Shown: positions 50,266 to 61,031, numbered from the stretch's first letter. The stretch is 64,000 nt of DNA from Chloroflexota bacterium (GCA_013388685.1 JACAET010000024.1:1-64000); one strand, 5' to 3'. The notes: generated from the letters alone by a model not told the origin. Made by a program: numbers and translations.

Positions 50266-52347
50266 ATGAAAGAATATACCACCGAATTTCTTCGCAATGT
50301 CGCGCTGGTTTCACACGGAGGGGCAGGCAAGACGATGCTGGCGGAGGCGTTTTTACACGCAACGGGGGCTACCACAAGACTGGGCAAGGTCGAGGATGGA
50401 ACGACGGTGTCCGATTACGATGAGGAGGAACAGCGTCGAAAAATTTCGTTGTACGCAAGCGTCATTCCTGTCGAACATCGCAATCACAAGATCAATATCA
50501 TCGACGCGCCGGGCTATACCGATTTTGTGGGCGAGATGATCTCCGCCCTGAGTGTGGCTGACGGCGCAATCATTTTAGTGGACGCTGTGGCGGGAATCGA
50601 GGTTGGCACGGAACTGGCATGGAAGTATGCCGATCAGTTCAACCTGCCTCGTTTTATCGTAATCAACAAAATGGACCGGGATAACGCCGATTTCGCCAAA
50701 ACGTTTGCCGCGATCGAGGCTTTCGTCCATTCGCACGGCAAGCGCGTCGTCCAGGTGCATATTCCGATCGGCGAAAAACAGGATTTCAAGGGCGTTGTGG
50801 ATGTCATTGGCATGAAAGCGTATCTGGGTGACGGCAAACAGATCGCCGAAATCCCGGCTGAATTAAAGGAAGCCGCGGACAGGGCGCATTTTACGATGGT
50901 GGAGGATGCCGCGGAGGGGGAGGATGAACTGATGGAGAAATATCTCGAAAACGGTTCCCTCACCGACGAAGAAATGGTGCGCGGTCTCGAAGACGTTGTC
51001 TACGCCGGACAATTCGTTCCGGTTTTTTGCGCCGCGGGCGGGCGCGAGATCGGCATCATTCCGCTGCTCAACGACATGATTGACTTGCTGCCGCCGCCGA
51101 CCCACGCCCCCAAACGTACCGCCATGGGCAAGGAAGGCGAGGAGGAACTCAAGGCAAACGATGCTGAACCGCTGGCGGCGTATGTGTGGAAGACTACAGC
51201 CGATCCTTTTGTCGGAAAAATGACCTATTTCCGCGTGTTCTCCGGGGTTGTTCAGGCGGACGCTCACGTGTGGAACCAGACCAAAGGGGCGGACGAGCGC
51301 ATGTCGGGTCTGCATTTCCAGCGTGGCAAGGAAGCCATTCCAACAAAGATCGTGCACGCGGGAGATATTGCAGTCGTCTCCAAGTTGACCGTTACCGTCA
51401 CCGGAGACACGTTCTGCGACAGGGGACATCCGCTGACCATCAAGACACCGACGTTCCCGGCCGCCTTGTATCGCGTTGCCATCACGCCCAAGACCCAGGC
51501 GGATGCGGCAAAAATCACGCCCACGCTGACCCGTCTGTGCGAAGAGGACATGACCCTCTCCTGGCAGAACGACCCCATCACTCATGAGACCGTCCTGCAG
51601 GGTATGGGCGACCAGCACATTGATGTCGCCATCAATCGCGCGCAAACCAAATTCCAGGTGGGCTTGAACACGCAGGAGCCGAAGATCCCTTATCGCGAGG
51701 GCATCACGCGCAAGGCAAGCGCGCAATATCGCCACAAAAAGCAGACCGGAGGCGCGGGTCAATTTGGCGAGGTGCATCTTCGCATCGAGCCGCTTCCCGA
51801 TGCCGAGTTCGAGTTCACAGACGAATTGGTAGGCATGAACCTTTCGCGTTCCTACCTGCCTCCAATCGAAAAAGGCATTCGCGCCACCATGGAGCGCGGC
51901 GCCTTTGCCGGTTACCCGATGAGCAACGTCAAGGTCATTGTGTATGACGGCAAGGAACATGAAGTGGACTCGAAGCCGGTGGCGTTCGAGATCGCCGGGC
52001 GCGAAGCGTTCAAACTGGCGGTGCAGGACGCCGGTCCGGTTTTGTTCGAACCGATCATGAACGTCCGCGTGACCGTGCCGGACGCGAACATGGGCGATGT
52101 GATGAGCGACCTCAACGCCCGACGCGGACGCGTACAGGGAACCGAATCGGAGCACGGCAACACGGTTGTCATTGCCCATGTTCCCATGGCTGAAATGCTG
52201 CGTTATACCACGCAAATCCGTTCGATCACCGGTGGACGCGGCTACTTCACCATGGAGTTCGACCACTACGACATCGTCCCGACGCACATCGCCAGTCAGA
52301 TCATCGAAAAGCACAAGAAGGAAATGGAAGCCAAAAAGGACGAATAG
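50266..52347 (+). CDS. Elongation factor G paralogue (EF-G2-like GTPase)
   Basis: A 693-residue translational GTPase. G1 is SHGGAGKT (about 16-23), where true EF-G has AHIDAGKT; DAPGYTDF and NKMDRDN follow. Domains II-V are complete, ending YFTMEFDHYDIVP. The altered G1 and the missing DxxAGKTT form place it among EF-G-like paralogues, whose role (ribosome recycling, stress, or unknown) varies. It has its own strong promoter with operator-like repeats. AGGAAGG precedes the ATG. Confidence 0.9.
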   Translation: MKEYTTEFLRNVALVSHGGAGKTMLAEAFLHATGATTRLGKVEDGTTVSDYDEEEQRRKISLYASVIPVEHRNHKINIIDAPGYTDFVGEMISALSVADGAIILVDAVAGIEVGTELAWKYADQFNLPRFIVINKMDRDNADFAKTFAAIEAFVHSHGKRVVQVHIPIGEKQDFKGVVDVIGMKAYLGDGKQIAEIPAELKEAADRAHFTMVEDAAEGEDELMEKYLENGSLTDEEMVRGLEDVVYAGQFVPVFCAAGGREIGIIPLLNDMIDLLPPPTHAPKRTAMGKEGEEELKANDAEPLAAYVWKTTADPFVGKMTYFRVFSGVVQADAHVWNQTKGADERMSGLHFQRGKEAIPTKIVHAGDIAVVSKLTVTVTGDTFCDRGHPLTIKTPTFPAALYRVAITPKTQADAAKITPTLTRLCEEDMTLSWQNDPITHETVLQGMGDQHIDVAINRAQTKFQVGLNTQEPKIPYREGITRKASAQYRHKKQTGGAGQFGEVHLRIEPLPDAEFEFTDELVGMNLSRSYLPPIEKGIRATMERGAFAGYPMSNVKVIVYDGKEHEVDSKPVAFEIAGREAFKLAVQDAGPVLFEPIMNVRVTVPDANMGDVMSDLNARRGRVQGTESEHGNTVVIAHVPMAEMLRYTTQIRSITGGRGYFTMEFDHYDIVPTHIASQIIEKHKKEMEAKKDE

Positions 52348-52403
52348 CCGCCAGATCGCGAAAATGCGATGGTTGCGTTCCCCGGTGCAAACGGACAGCC
52401 AGC

Positions 52404-52448
52404 GCAAACAGGCGCGCAAACGGATGAACGGCATGCGCGCCTGTTTGC
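52404..52448 (+). terminator. 15-bp perfect hairpin after the EF-G paralogue
   Basis: GCAAACAGGCGCGCA and TGCGCGCCTGTTTGC around a 15-base loop, then TTGTCTG. Likely terminator or 3'-end stabiliser. Confidence 0.65.
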
Positions 52449-52466
52449 TTGTCTGCAGGTTTACAT

Positions 52467-52472
52467 TACAAT
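52467..52472 (+). promoter_or_regulatory. -10 element placed for a leaderless mRNA
   Basis: TACAAT ends six bases before GTG 52479; no Shine-Dalgarno is present. Confidence 0.45.
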
Positions 52473-52478
52473 ATTGCC

Positions 52479-52781
52479 GTGCCCACGATTCAGGTTTCCA
52501 CCATCATCAGTTATTACACCGACAACCAGACTCGCTTTCAAGTGCCGGGTTCGACGGCGCTGGAGGCTGTACGCAACGCGGTGAAACGATACCCGCGGCT
52601 CGGTTTCCACGTGTTCGACGGCGATGGCAACCTGCGCAGACATATCCGCCTGTTTGTGAACGGCGTGCCTGTTCAGGAATTGGACGGCAACGAAACCCGC
52701 GTGGGAGAGGGCGATGTTGTCCGTATCCTTGCGGCGGCGGCGGGCGGCAATGAGACAAATCGTCTTCTTCGTCCTCTTTAA
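52479..52781 (+). CDS. MoaD/ThiS-like ubiquitin-fold protein with a C-terminal tail after Gly-Gly
   Basis: A 100-residue beta-grasp protein (GTG start) with RFQVPGSTALEAVRNAVKRYP, LRRHIRLFVNGVPVQEL and VGEGDVVRILAAAAGG. In this family the Gly-Gly normally ends the protein and is activated for sulfur transfer. Here ten further residues (NETNRLLRPL) follow before the stop. Related sulfur carriers with a tail need a JAMM peptidase to expose the Gly-Gly (known for QbsE-type proteins); no such peptidase is seen here. The longer frame (from 52449) reads through the promoter and is not favoured. Confidence 0.8.
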   Translation: MPTIQVSTIISYYTDNQTRFQVPGSTALEAVRNAVKRYPRLGFHVFDGDGNLRRHIRLFVNGVPVQELDGNETRVGEGDVVRILAAAAGGNETNRLLRPL

Positions 52782-52862
52782 AGTGCGCGTTATTTAAACC
52801 GATCTATTGGAGATAAATCCATTCGATACCACAAAAAATCCACAGTGAAAGGACCCTTTTCC

Positions 52863-54671
<1,809 letters not shown>

Positions 54672-54680
54672 CCAACTACA

Positions 54681-54717
54681 ACTTCCGAAGTTGCACAAAC
54701 TTCGGAAGTCTTTTTTT
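54681..54717 (+). terminator. Intrinsic terminator after pepF
   Basis: ACTTCCGAAGTT, 5-base loop, AACTTCGGAAGT, C and seven T. Confidence 0.93.
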
Positions 54718-54834
54718 CACGGGTGATGACCTTGCCCGTAGGGCGCATTCTCTCATGCGCCGCCTGTCCTGGCGGGCGGTGACAGAGGAGAACATTGCCT
54801 GCATATCGTGGGTAATCACCACTTTTTTTTACCC

Positions 54835-54884
54835 TTGACAAATAGACAAACGCCTCTATAATAAACGCATAGAAGATTATCTAT
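54835..54884 (+). promoter_or_regulatory. arsR promoter with two operator-like palindromes
   Basis: TTGACA (54835-54840), 16 bases, TATAAT (54857-54862). ATAGA...TCTAT (54842-54859) overlaps the promoter, and ATAGAA-GATT-ATCTAT (54869-54884) ends at the ATG. The latter has the same geometry as the site before arsM. Confidence 0.7.
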
Positions 54885-55196
54885 ATGAAAAACGACCCCG
54901 TCCTCTTTGCCAAAGCCATCGCCGACGAAACCCGTCAGAAAATCATGAGCGCATGCTGTTGCCGCGAAGTCTCTGTGGGCGAACTGGCAGAAAAACTCAA
55001 CGTCACCCAGCCCACCGTTTCGCATCACCTTGCCATCCTGCGCGAGGCGGGTCTGGTCAGCGCCCGCGAAGAGGGCAAACAAACCTTCTACACCCTCAAC
55101 CAGGACCGCCTCGCCTACTGCTGCGGGCAACTGATGATCAAGTTCGCCCCCGAAGCCGAAACCACCCACACCCTTCAGCAAATCATCGAAAGTTAA
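54885..55196 (+). CDS. arsR: ArsR/SmtB family repressor
   Basis: A 103-residue winged-helix repressor. The DNA-reading part is VSVGELAEKLNVTQPTVSHHLAILREAGLVSAREEGKQTFYTL. Cys 24-26 (ACCCRE) and Cys 79-80 are likely arsenite ligands; the CCC cluster lies in the alpha-3-like region. It probably represses itself and the downstream arsM gene through the ATAGA/TCTAT palindromes and releases on As(III) binding. Confidence 0.92.
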   Translation: MKNDPVLFAKAIADETRQKIMSACCCREVSVGELAEKLNVTQPTVSHHLAILREAGLVSAREEGKQTFYTLNQDRLAYCCGQLMIKFAPEAETTHTLQQIIES

Positions 55197-55202
55197 AATG
55201 GC

Positions 55203-55237
55203 GGGATGCCTCCCCCGAATGGCATCCCCTCATTTTT
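55203..55237 (+). terminator. Intrinsic terminator between arsR and arsM
   Basis: GGGATGCC, 10-base loop, GGCATCCC, then CTCATTTTT. arsM is therefore probably read from its own promoter. Confidence 0.82.
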
Positions 55238-55247
55238 ACCCTAACCC

Positions 55248-55263
55248 ATAGATAAACATCTAT
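55248..55263 (+). promoter_or_regulatory. ArsR operator upstream of arsM
   Basis: Perfect inverted repeat ATAGAT-AAAC-ATCTAT, 14 bp before ATG 55277. The flanks (TTTTTACCCT before it, TATA after it) align with the arsR promoter region. Confidence 0.7.
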
Positions 55264-55276
55264 ATAAGGAGACACC

Positions 55277-56068
55277 ATGACAACCCCCACCCCCATCCAC
55301 GACGCCGTACGCGAACACTATGCAGAACGGATCAAAAATTCCGCCTCCTGCTGCGGACCTTCAGCCTGCTCCTGCTCCGACAATGCCCTCTACCCCTCGG
55401 CACTGCTCGACACGCTGCCCGCAGGCGAAACCGCCGTCAGTTACGGCTGCGGCGACCCCATCACGCTGGCATCGCTCCAGCCGGGACAAACCGTTCTCGA
55501 CCTTGGCTCCGGGGCAGGACTGGACTGCTTCTTCGCCGCACAGCAGGTCGGCGAGACGGGACACGTCATCGGCGTGGATATGACCCCTGAAATGATCGAA
55601 CGCGCCAGGTCCAGTGCGAAGCGGATGGGCATCACGAACGTCGAATTCCGTCAGGGATTGATCGAAGACCTGCCCGTCGAATCAAACAGCGTGGACGTGA
55701 TCATTTCAAACTGCGTCATCAACCTCTCGCCCGATAAATCGAAGGTATTCGCCGAAGCCTTCCGCGTGCTCAAGCCCGGCGGCAAACTCGCCGTGTCAGA
55801 CATCGTTACAGAGGGTCCCCTGCCTGATAAAGTCAAACAAAGCCTGAGCGCCTGGGCAGGATGCGTGGCGGGCGCGGTGGAAGCGAAGGATTACATCGGC
55901 ATGATGGAGGCGGTCGGTTTTACGAATGTCTCGGTCACGCCTGTGTTCTTCGATAGGGAAACGGTTGATTCTGCCCTTGATGAGATGAAACTGGACGTGA
56001 AGGAGTATCCGCGCGAGGCAGTGTATAAGGCGGTGTACAGCGCCAAGATCACGGCATATAAACCGTAA
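55277..56068 (+). CDS. arsM: Arsenite S-adenosylmethionine methyltransferase
   Basis: A 263-residue enzyme that methylates As(III). The SAM motif VLDLGSGAGLD (about 73-83) and the three catalytic cysteines at about 58, 146 and 195 (YGCGDP, SNCVIN, AGCVAG) match the known ArsM pattern. An N-terminal Cys cluster (25, 26, 31, 33; CCGPSACSC) is also seen in many bacterial ArsM. AAGGAG precedes the ATG. Expected to be induced by arsenite through ArsR. Confidence 0.93.
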   Translation: MTTPTPIHDAVREHYAERIKNSASCCGPSACSCSDNALYPSALLDTLPAGETAVSYGCGDPITLASLQPGQTVLDLGSGAGLDCFFAAQQVGETGHVIGVDMTPEMIERARSSAKRMGITNVEFRQGLIEDLPVESNSVDVIISNCVINLSPDKSKVFAEAFRVLKPGGKLAVSDIVTEGPLPDKVKQSLSAWAGCVAGAVEAKDYIGMMEAVGFTNVSVTPVFFDRETVDSALDEMKLDVKEYPREAVYKAVYSAKITAYKP

Positions 56069-56071
56069 TCG

Positions 56072-56187
56072 GCAGATTACGAAAACCGCGCGTGGTGTGC
56101 GCTCTCCCTGGCGCCGCCCGCCAGGGCAGGTGTAGCGCAAATGTGGCGGTAGAGACCGCCGATTACGCGCTTTCGTGAAGTACTGGT
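56072..56187 (+). repeat. Dispersed palindromic repeat, copy B
   Basis: Matches 5370-5459 in the same orientation, with a 26-bp extra hairpin segment (CTGGCG...CGCCAG) in the middle. Lies directly after arsM. Confidence 0.8.
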
Positions 56188-56208
56188 AATCAGAAAACCT
56201 TTGGCAGA

Positions 56209-56245
56209 ACGTCCCGAAGGTTCTCGAAAAGAACCTTCGGGACGT
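56209..56245. repeat. CGTCCCGAAGGTT inverted repeat, copy 2
   Basis: ACGTCCCGAAGGTTC (56209-56223), 7-base loop, GAACCTTCGGGACGT (56231-56245), perfect 15-bp stem between the convergent arsM and MFS genes. May act as a terminator although no T-run follows. Confidence 0.75.
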
Positions 56246-56270
56246 TGTATAAATTCCGGGTGCAATCCGA

Positions 56271-57611
56271 TCAGACAGGCTCCGCTTTTGCAAGCGCATC
56301 ATGGTCGGGCAATATTCCTTCTGCATGATAAATGGCGGGGATGAAATAGCCTATGGCTCCCACCAGCGCTGCGGCTAACCCGCAAAAGACGATGAGCAAC
56401 CCCATGCCGGCGCCTTCCCCTGTGCCTACCAGCCACGAGAACGCGGCGGGAAGTCCGCTGTTTGCCCGTGCGGCAGGCTCGAGCCATAAGTCTGCGAGAA
56501 GACCGCCAAGGATCGGGGAAATGGGGTTGGTGAACCACGCGATCAAGCGCCGGGCGGAGAAGACACGTCCCTGCAGGTCGGGCGCAACTTTCGATTGCCA
56601 GATTGCCTGGTTCGAGGCGTTTACCAGAGGTCCAACCAGTGATGCGATGGCTGCCCCTGTAATCCAGACCGGCAAACCGCCTTCCAACCCGATGATTGCC
56701 ATGCCAAGTCCGCTCAAAATCCAGCCAAACAGAACGCCGTGAACCCGCCGCTTGAACCCTCCCCATGCGGACATCAACACGCCTCCGATTACGCTGGCAA
56801 TTGCTCCCGCCGATTGAACCGATCCAAACATCAAGCTGTCATTGCCCGTTCTCGATAGAATCATGGGTGCAAAGACCGTAAAGCCGATGCCGGCAAACAG
56901 GTTGCCGGCAAAAAAGATCAATTGCAAGCCCAACAGGCTGGGGCGGGCAAAAATATACTTGAAGCCGTAGGCTGCCTCTTTCAGCATGCCGCCGCGAGCC
57001 TGCATCCCTTCCTGCGTGCGGGGGGGTTGGGGAATATGAACCGCCAGCAGGGCGCTAATGGCGATGAGAAAAGTGGCAACATCAAGAAAGAGAATGCCCG
57101 TCAATTTAATCACGGGAAGTAATGCGCCCGCCAGGATCGGGGCGATGACGGAGGGTCCCGCCTCCATCAGCGACATCAAACCGTTGGCACGCCCCAACTG
57201 TTCCTTTGGGATCATCGTGGAAATGGCGGCGGAATAGGCGGGCCACTGGAAGGCATTGCCCAGCCCGAAGACGATCGAGGCAACGTACATGTGCCAGAAC
57301 TGCCAGACGTCGAAATACAGCACCGTCAAAATGCCGAGTGTTGCCAGCCCCGCCCCCAGGTCGCTGATCATCATCATCAGTTTGCGGTTGTAACGGTCCA
57401 CCATTACACCCGCAAACGGGGAAATCAATAGAAACGGCGTAATGTAGAAAACCTGCATCAACCCCAGGACGGTGGCGCTTTCGGTCTTCTCGTACATGAA
57501 AATCGTCAGTGCAAACTGACTCATTCCGCTGGCAAGCACAGAGACGATCTGCCCCAGCCAGATGACAACAAAGGCAAACATCCCCGCGGGGCGTTTTGTC
57601 GTGTTATTCAT
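56271..57611 (-). CDS. MFS transporter (MFS_3/EntS-like)
   Basis: A 446-residue protein with about 12 membrane helices. The A-motif region is FAGVMVDRYNRKLMMMISD, and PKEQLGRANGLMSLMEAGPSVIAPILAG is typical of the MFS_3 exporter group that includes EntS and macrolide pumps. The substrate is unknown. It is the last gene of the minus-strand run, 18 bp after a LiaX-like gene. Confidence 0.85.
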   Translation of the reverse strand: MNNTTKRPAGMFAFVVIWLGQIVSVLASGMSQFALTIFMYEKTESATVLGLMQVFYITPFLLISPFAGVMVDRYNRKLMMMISDLGAGLATLGILTVLYFDVWQFWHMYVASIVFGLGNAFQWPAYSAAISTMIPKEQLGRANGLMSLMEAGPSVIAPILAGALLPVIKLTGILFLDVATFLIAISALLAVHIPQPPRTQEGMQARGGMLKEAAYGFKYIFARPSLLGLQLIFFAGNLFAGIGFTVFAPMILSRTGNDSLMFGSVQSAGAIASVIGGVLMSAWGGFKRRVHGVLFGWILSGLGMAIIGLEGGLPVWITGAAIASLVGPLVNASNQAIWQSKVAPDLQGRVFSARRLIAWFTNPISPILGGLLADLWLEPAARANSGLPAAFSWLVGTGEGAGMGLLIVFCGLAAALVGAIGYFIPAIYHAEGILPDHDALAKAEPV

Positions 57612-57629
57612 GATGATCTGCAGATCGCG

Positions 57630-58007
57630 CTATTCAATGTAGATCTCGACGTGTTCGCCGTCTTCCTCGTCGGTCACGTCAATGATCTTGCCGGTGATGC
57701 CGGAGCGCAGGGCTTCCATCACGTTGGACATATCCACCCCCTCCACTTCAGGGGCGAAGTGCGCGCCGATCTTCAGCCCGGCGTCCACCAGTGCCAGCGG
57801 AATCTGCACCGAAGCCTTCGAACGCCCGGTACGCGTGTCCGTCACGCGGATTCTCAGCCATTTTGCCGCGCCAGGCATGCCCGGCGCGCGAGGCGGGGTC
57901 GCTTTTTTCGCGCCCAACGCCGCAAGCAGTTTTGCGCCCTCCTCCGCGCTGAGTTTCCCATCTTCGATCATCTTCAAAATTTTCATTCTTTCTTCAGCGG
58001 ATGCCAT
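57630..58007 (-). CDS. LiaX/YvlB-type N-terminal motif protein, small
   Basis: A 125-residue protein. The first 32 residues (EERMKILKMIEDGKLSAEEG, then AKLLAALG) form the same helical hairpin found in three other proteins of the operon. The rest is a beta-type domain with IRVTDTRTGRSKASVQIPLALVDAGL and ends with an acidic strand (DEEDGEHVEIYIE). The C-terminal part resembles the end of 59293-59931 (VNVDDEDAHVQVYIG). Function unknown; likely part of an envelope-stress module. Confidence 0.82.
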   Translation of the reverse strand: MASAEERMKILKMIEDGKLSAEEGAKLLAALGAKKATPPRAPGMPGAAKWLRIRVTDTRTGRSKASVQIPLALVDAGLKIGAHFAPEVEGVDMSNVMEALRSGITGKIIDVTDEEDGEHVEIYIE

Positions 58008-58028
58008 ATCTACCTCCAGTCTATGATT

Positions 58029-59282
58029 TCAGGATGAAACAGCGGTAATTGCGGGTTCTTCCAATGATTCCTCGTTCTTCGGAAGTTTGAACTTCAACCA
58101 GATGGGAATGATCGAAAGCAGTATGGCAATTGCCGTGATGGTAAAGGGGAACTGCGGGCTGAAGCGTTCCCATAATTGCGCGCCAATCCACGGCGCAGGC
58201 AGAGATACAATCCCCAAACTGGTGCTGAACAACCCAAATGCCATGCCGCGCAAATGCTGCGGCACCGCCTTGCTGATGAGCGACTGGTAAGCGGGCGTCG
58301 AAACCCCCACGCCCATTCCCGCCAGCGCCCAGCCTGCGAAGTATAACCACCGATTGCCCTGCGGAATATGAACCAGCAGGAACAACGCGCTGCTCATCAA
58401 TGCCATGCCCAGGGCAATCCCGAACCGCTCCCCCACTTTATCCGAAAGCCAGCCGCCGGGGATGGTCACCAGCATCATGCACAACCCAAACAGCGAAGTC
58501 GCCCACCCAATCTGCTGCAGGGATAGACCGCCAATTTCCTGCATGTAAACAGGAAACAGATTTCCTGACAGTTGAAACGACACGTCGCGGAAACCGTCGG
58601 TGAGCAAAATCCACGTAATCAACCCGCCCGAAAACATCAGCCCAAACATCGCGCTCAGGTTGGATTTCAGTCCGGCGAACGAAAGAACCTTCTTCGCCGT
58701 TTCGGTCTTTGCCGCCTCGCGCGCCATACCGATTCGCATCAGCGCGGCGACGAGATAAAAAATTCCCGCCACCAGCAGCATCAACCTGAAACCGTAATCC
58801 TCCGCCAGCCACCCGCCCAACGGCGGACCCACCACCGACACCACCATGAAAATCGTCTGCGAAATGCCGAAGACCTTGCCGCGATTCTCCTCGCTCGAAT
58901 GCTCGGCAATGAACGCATCGAAACTCGGACCCACCAGCGCGCGTGCCACCGACCCGATTGCCACCGCCGCCACCAGCCAGCCCCACGAGTCCGCCAGCAC
59001 CAGCGGCACAAAACCAATCACGCCGAACACACTGCCAATCGCAATGGCGCGCAAGCGTCCCAGCGTATCCGAGATCCAGCCGCCCAAAATCTGTAAAAAG
59101 AGCGGCACAATCTGCGAAATCGTAAAAAACAAACCGATTTGCCCAATCGAAGAGCCGAGATCCTTCAGATACAACGGCATCAAAGCGCCGTACATGTTCC
59201 CGCCGATGTTCGCAAAAATCATCGCCGCCAGGAACAGAATCAGCAAGCCGCTCAGCAAAGGTGTTTTCTTTGCGTCAGACAT
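58029..59282 (-). CDS. MFS transporter
   Basis: A 417-residue protein with about 12 membrane helices. The A-motif is LGGWISDTLGRLRAIAIGS, with a repeat in the second half (GGWLSDKVGERFGIALG). It belongs to the broad drug/sugar efflux type; the substrate is unknown. It lies within the DUF4097/LiaX-like operon, 11 bp from its upstream neighbour. Confidence 0.88.
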   Translation of the reverse strand: MSDAKKTPLLSGLLILFLAAMIFANIGGNMYGALMPLYLKDLGSSIGQIGLFFTISQIVPLFLQILGGWISDTLGRLRAIAIGSVFGVIGFVPLVLADSWGWLVAAVAIGSVARALVGPSFDAFIAEHSSEENRGKVFGISQTIFMVVSVVGPPLGGWLAEDYGFRLMLLVAGIFYLVAALMRIGMAREAAKTETAKKVLSFAGLKSNLSAMFGLMFSGGLITWILLTDGFRDVSFQLSGNLFPVYMQEIGGLSLQQIGWATSLFGLCMMLVTIPGGWLSDKVGERFGIALGMALMSSALFLLVHIPQGNRWLYFAGWALAGMGVGVSTPAYQSLISKAVPQHLRGMAFGLFSTSLGIVSLPAPWIGAQLWERFSPQFPFTITAIAILLSIIPIWLKFKLPKNEESLEEPAITAVSS

Positions 59283-59292
59283 TCAAACTCCA

Positions 59293-59931
59293 TCAACCGA
59301 TATATACCTGCACATGAGCATCTTCGTCATCCACATTGACCATCAAAGGCTCATCCGAATCCCTTGCGGCGCGCATCATTTGAACAATGCCATCCACTTT
59401 GCTGCGGCTCATGCCCTTCACGTTTTGCCCAAAATGATCAAAAAACCACGCCACCAGCCCCAGCGGCACAGGAAACCCAAGCCGAATATGCCGCGGTCCA
59501 TCGCCCGGCTTGGCGTCTTTTCGATTCACATCCACATAAATCCAGCGTGAGGCGCGTCCCCCGCCGCCAAGCGCCAGCAGCAACACACCCACTATCAGCG
59601 GGACAACCATACAAAAGAACCAGAAATTCGTCCCTGCATTCTGCTGGATGGTATACATCGCCCAGGCGCTCAACAGGGTGACGAAGACACCGGCCCACAG
59701 CGGAATCAACGCCAAACGGCGCACCCGCGATTTGATGCGCTCGAACTCCGGCGCCTCGCTTCTCTCGTAACCGGAACCTGCCGCGCCCGCTATGACCTCC
59801 ACCTCCGCCGTTTCTTCTATCCCCTCCTCGTCCTCCACCAGCGCCGCCATCAAGCGAACGGCTTCCTCCGCTGAAATCTTCCCCTCCTCCACCATCTGCA
59901 AAATCTTTCTGCGCTCCTCCGAAGACATCAC
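59293..59931 (-). CDS. Two-helix membrane protein with LiaX-type N-terminal motif
   Basis: A 212-residue protein. The N-terminal hairpin EERRKILQMVEEGKISAEEA (about 5-24) is followed by two membrane helices (about 73-92 and 100-121) and a C-terminal domain of about 85 residues (IYVDVNRKDAKPGDGPRHIRLGFPVPLGL) ending in an acidic strand. The start overlaps the DUF4097 stop by 4 bp. Function unknown. Confidence 0.82.
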   Translation of the reverse strand: MMSSEERRKILQMVEEGKISAEEAVRLMAALVEDEEGIEETAEVEVIAGAAGSGYERSEAPEFERIKSRVRRLALIPLWAGVFVTLLSAWAMYTIQQNAGTNFWFFCMVVPLIVGVLLLALGGGGRASRWIYVDVNRKDAKPGDGPRHIRLGFPVPLGLVAWFFDHFGQNVKGMSRSKVDGIVQMMRAARDSDEPLMVNVDDEDAHVQVYIG

Positions 59932-61028
59932 TTACCTCCTTCCAGGGCGGCAAGCAACTGCTCCGCCTGCTCGGCGGTAATCTTTTTCTCCGCCAGCATC
60001 TTCAAAATCGCCATCCGCTCTGCATCGGTGACAGGTTCAGAAGGAGGCGCCGGGGGAGTCGGCGGTTTGGGACCACCCTTGAACTCCCAATTCCAACGCC
60101 CAATCTCCAGCCCTACCCGTCCACGGCGAGCATGACGCTCGGCAGTGCGTTCCGCCCGGCGCATTGCCTCCTCGGCGCGTTTGGTGGCGCGGCGGGTTGC
60201 CTCTTCCACACGTTTTGAAATGCGGTCACCCAACCCCGAAAAATCGAAATTCATCCCGGCAAAATTTCCGAACTCCTCGGCGTACTCGGCGGCATCCTCG
60301 CGGCTGCTCACGCGCACATCGCCGCCCGCGCTCAGAGAAATCCTCGCCGAACCGGTTCCCAGCACCACCACCCGCTCCGTGGCATCTTCATCGGGTTCCA
60401 CACCGGGCAGGTCAATCTCAATCTGGTCGCCTTGCATGGTCAAAGTAGCGTCGGCATCCGGTGGGATGACCAGCAAAATGTCGTCGCCCGCCACCACTGA
60501 ATACTCGCCGTCGGCGCGCGGGTCCAGATACACAATCACATCCTCGCCTACATTGACCTTTACGTCGCCGCGTGCGCCGCGCAGGGCAAGGTCGTTCCCC
60601 ACCGAGTCGAGCATGACCTTTCCTTCCGCATCGCGAATGGATACGTCGCCGCCGGCGCTCCTCACATGGAGATCACCGCGCGCGTTTCGCAGGTTGAAGT
60701 CGGCGCCGATACTGCCGATCGTCACCGAACCAGCATCACGGATGGAAAGATCGCCGCCAATTGTCTGCAAATGAACATTTCCCTGCACGCCGCGAATCGA
60801 GGCATCCCCTCCGATATGTCCGAAATCGAAGGAGGCGTCTTTTGGCACGCGCAAAGCCAGATCGCTGCTGCAGGAGAGGGTCACTTCCTCGCCGCTCTGC
60901 TGGACCTGGATGTCTTCCTCGTCCCCTTTGATGAGAATATCACCATCCCAGCCGACAACGCTCAGGTCGCCGCCGATAGTTCCAACCTTGATTCTCGGCG
61001 TTTTCCCCGCCGAAATGATTTTGGACAT
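59928..61028 (-). CDS. DUF4097-type beta-helix protein with C-terminal LiaX-like motif
   Basis: A 366-residue protein. Residues 1-250 are a repetitive beta-solenoid of the DUF4097 type, with about ten short repeats of the form GGDLSIRDA / GADFNLRNA. A basic helical segment follows (about 268-305, many Arg/Ala), then a Pro-rich linker and the helical hairpin AERMAILKMLAEKKITAEQA at 335-354. No signal peptide. DUF4097 domains occur in LiaX of enterococci, an envelope-stress sensor. Probably a cytoplasmic or peripheral scaffold (inference). Confidence 0.85.
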   Translation of the reverse strand: MSKIISAGKTPRIKVGTIGGDLSVVGWDGDILIKGDEEDIQVQQSGEEVTLSCSSDLALRVPKDASFDFGHIGGDASIRGVQGNVHLQTIGGDLSIRDAGSVTIGSIGADFNLRNARGDLHVRSAGGDVSIRDAEGKVMLDSVGNDLALRGARGDVKVNVGEDVIVYLDPRADGEYSVVAGDDILLVIPPDADATLTMQGDQIEIDLPGVEPDEDATERVVVLGTGSARISLSAGGDVRVSSREDAAEYAEEFGNFAGMNFDFSGLGDRISKRVEEATRRATKRAEEAMRRAERTAERHARRGRVGLEIGRWNWEFKGGPKPPTPPAPPSEPVTDAERMAILKMLAEKKITAEQAEQLLAALEGGK

Positions 61029-61031
61029 GAA

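Noticed and set aside
50863..52434. 523-codon minus-strand frame
   Set aside because: Antisense of the EF-G paralogue.
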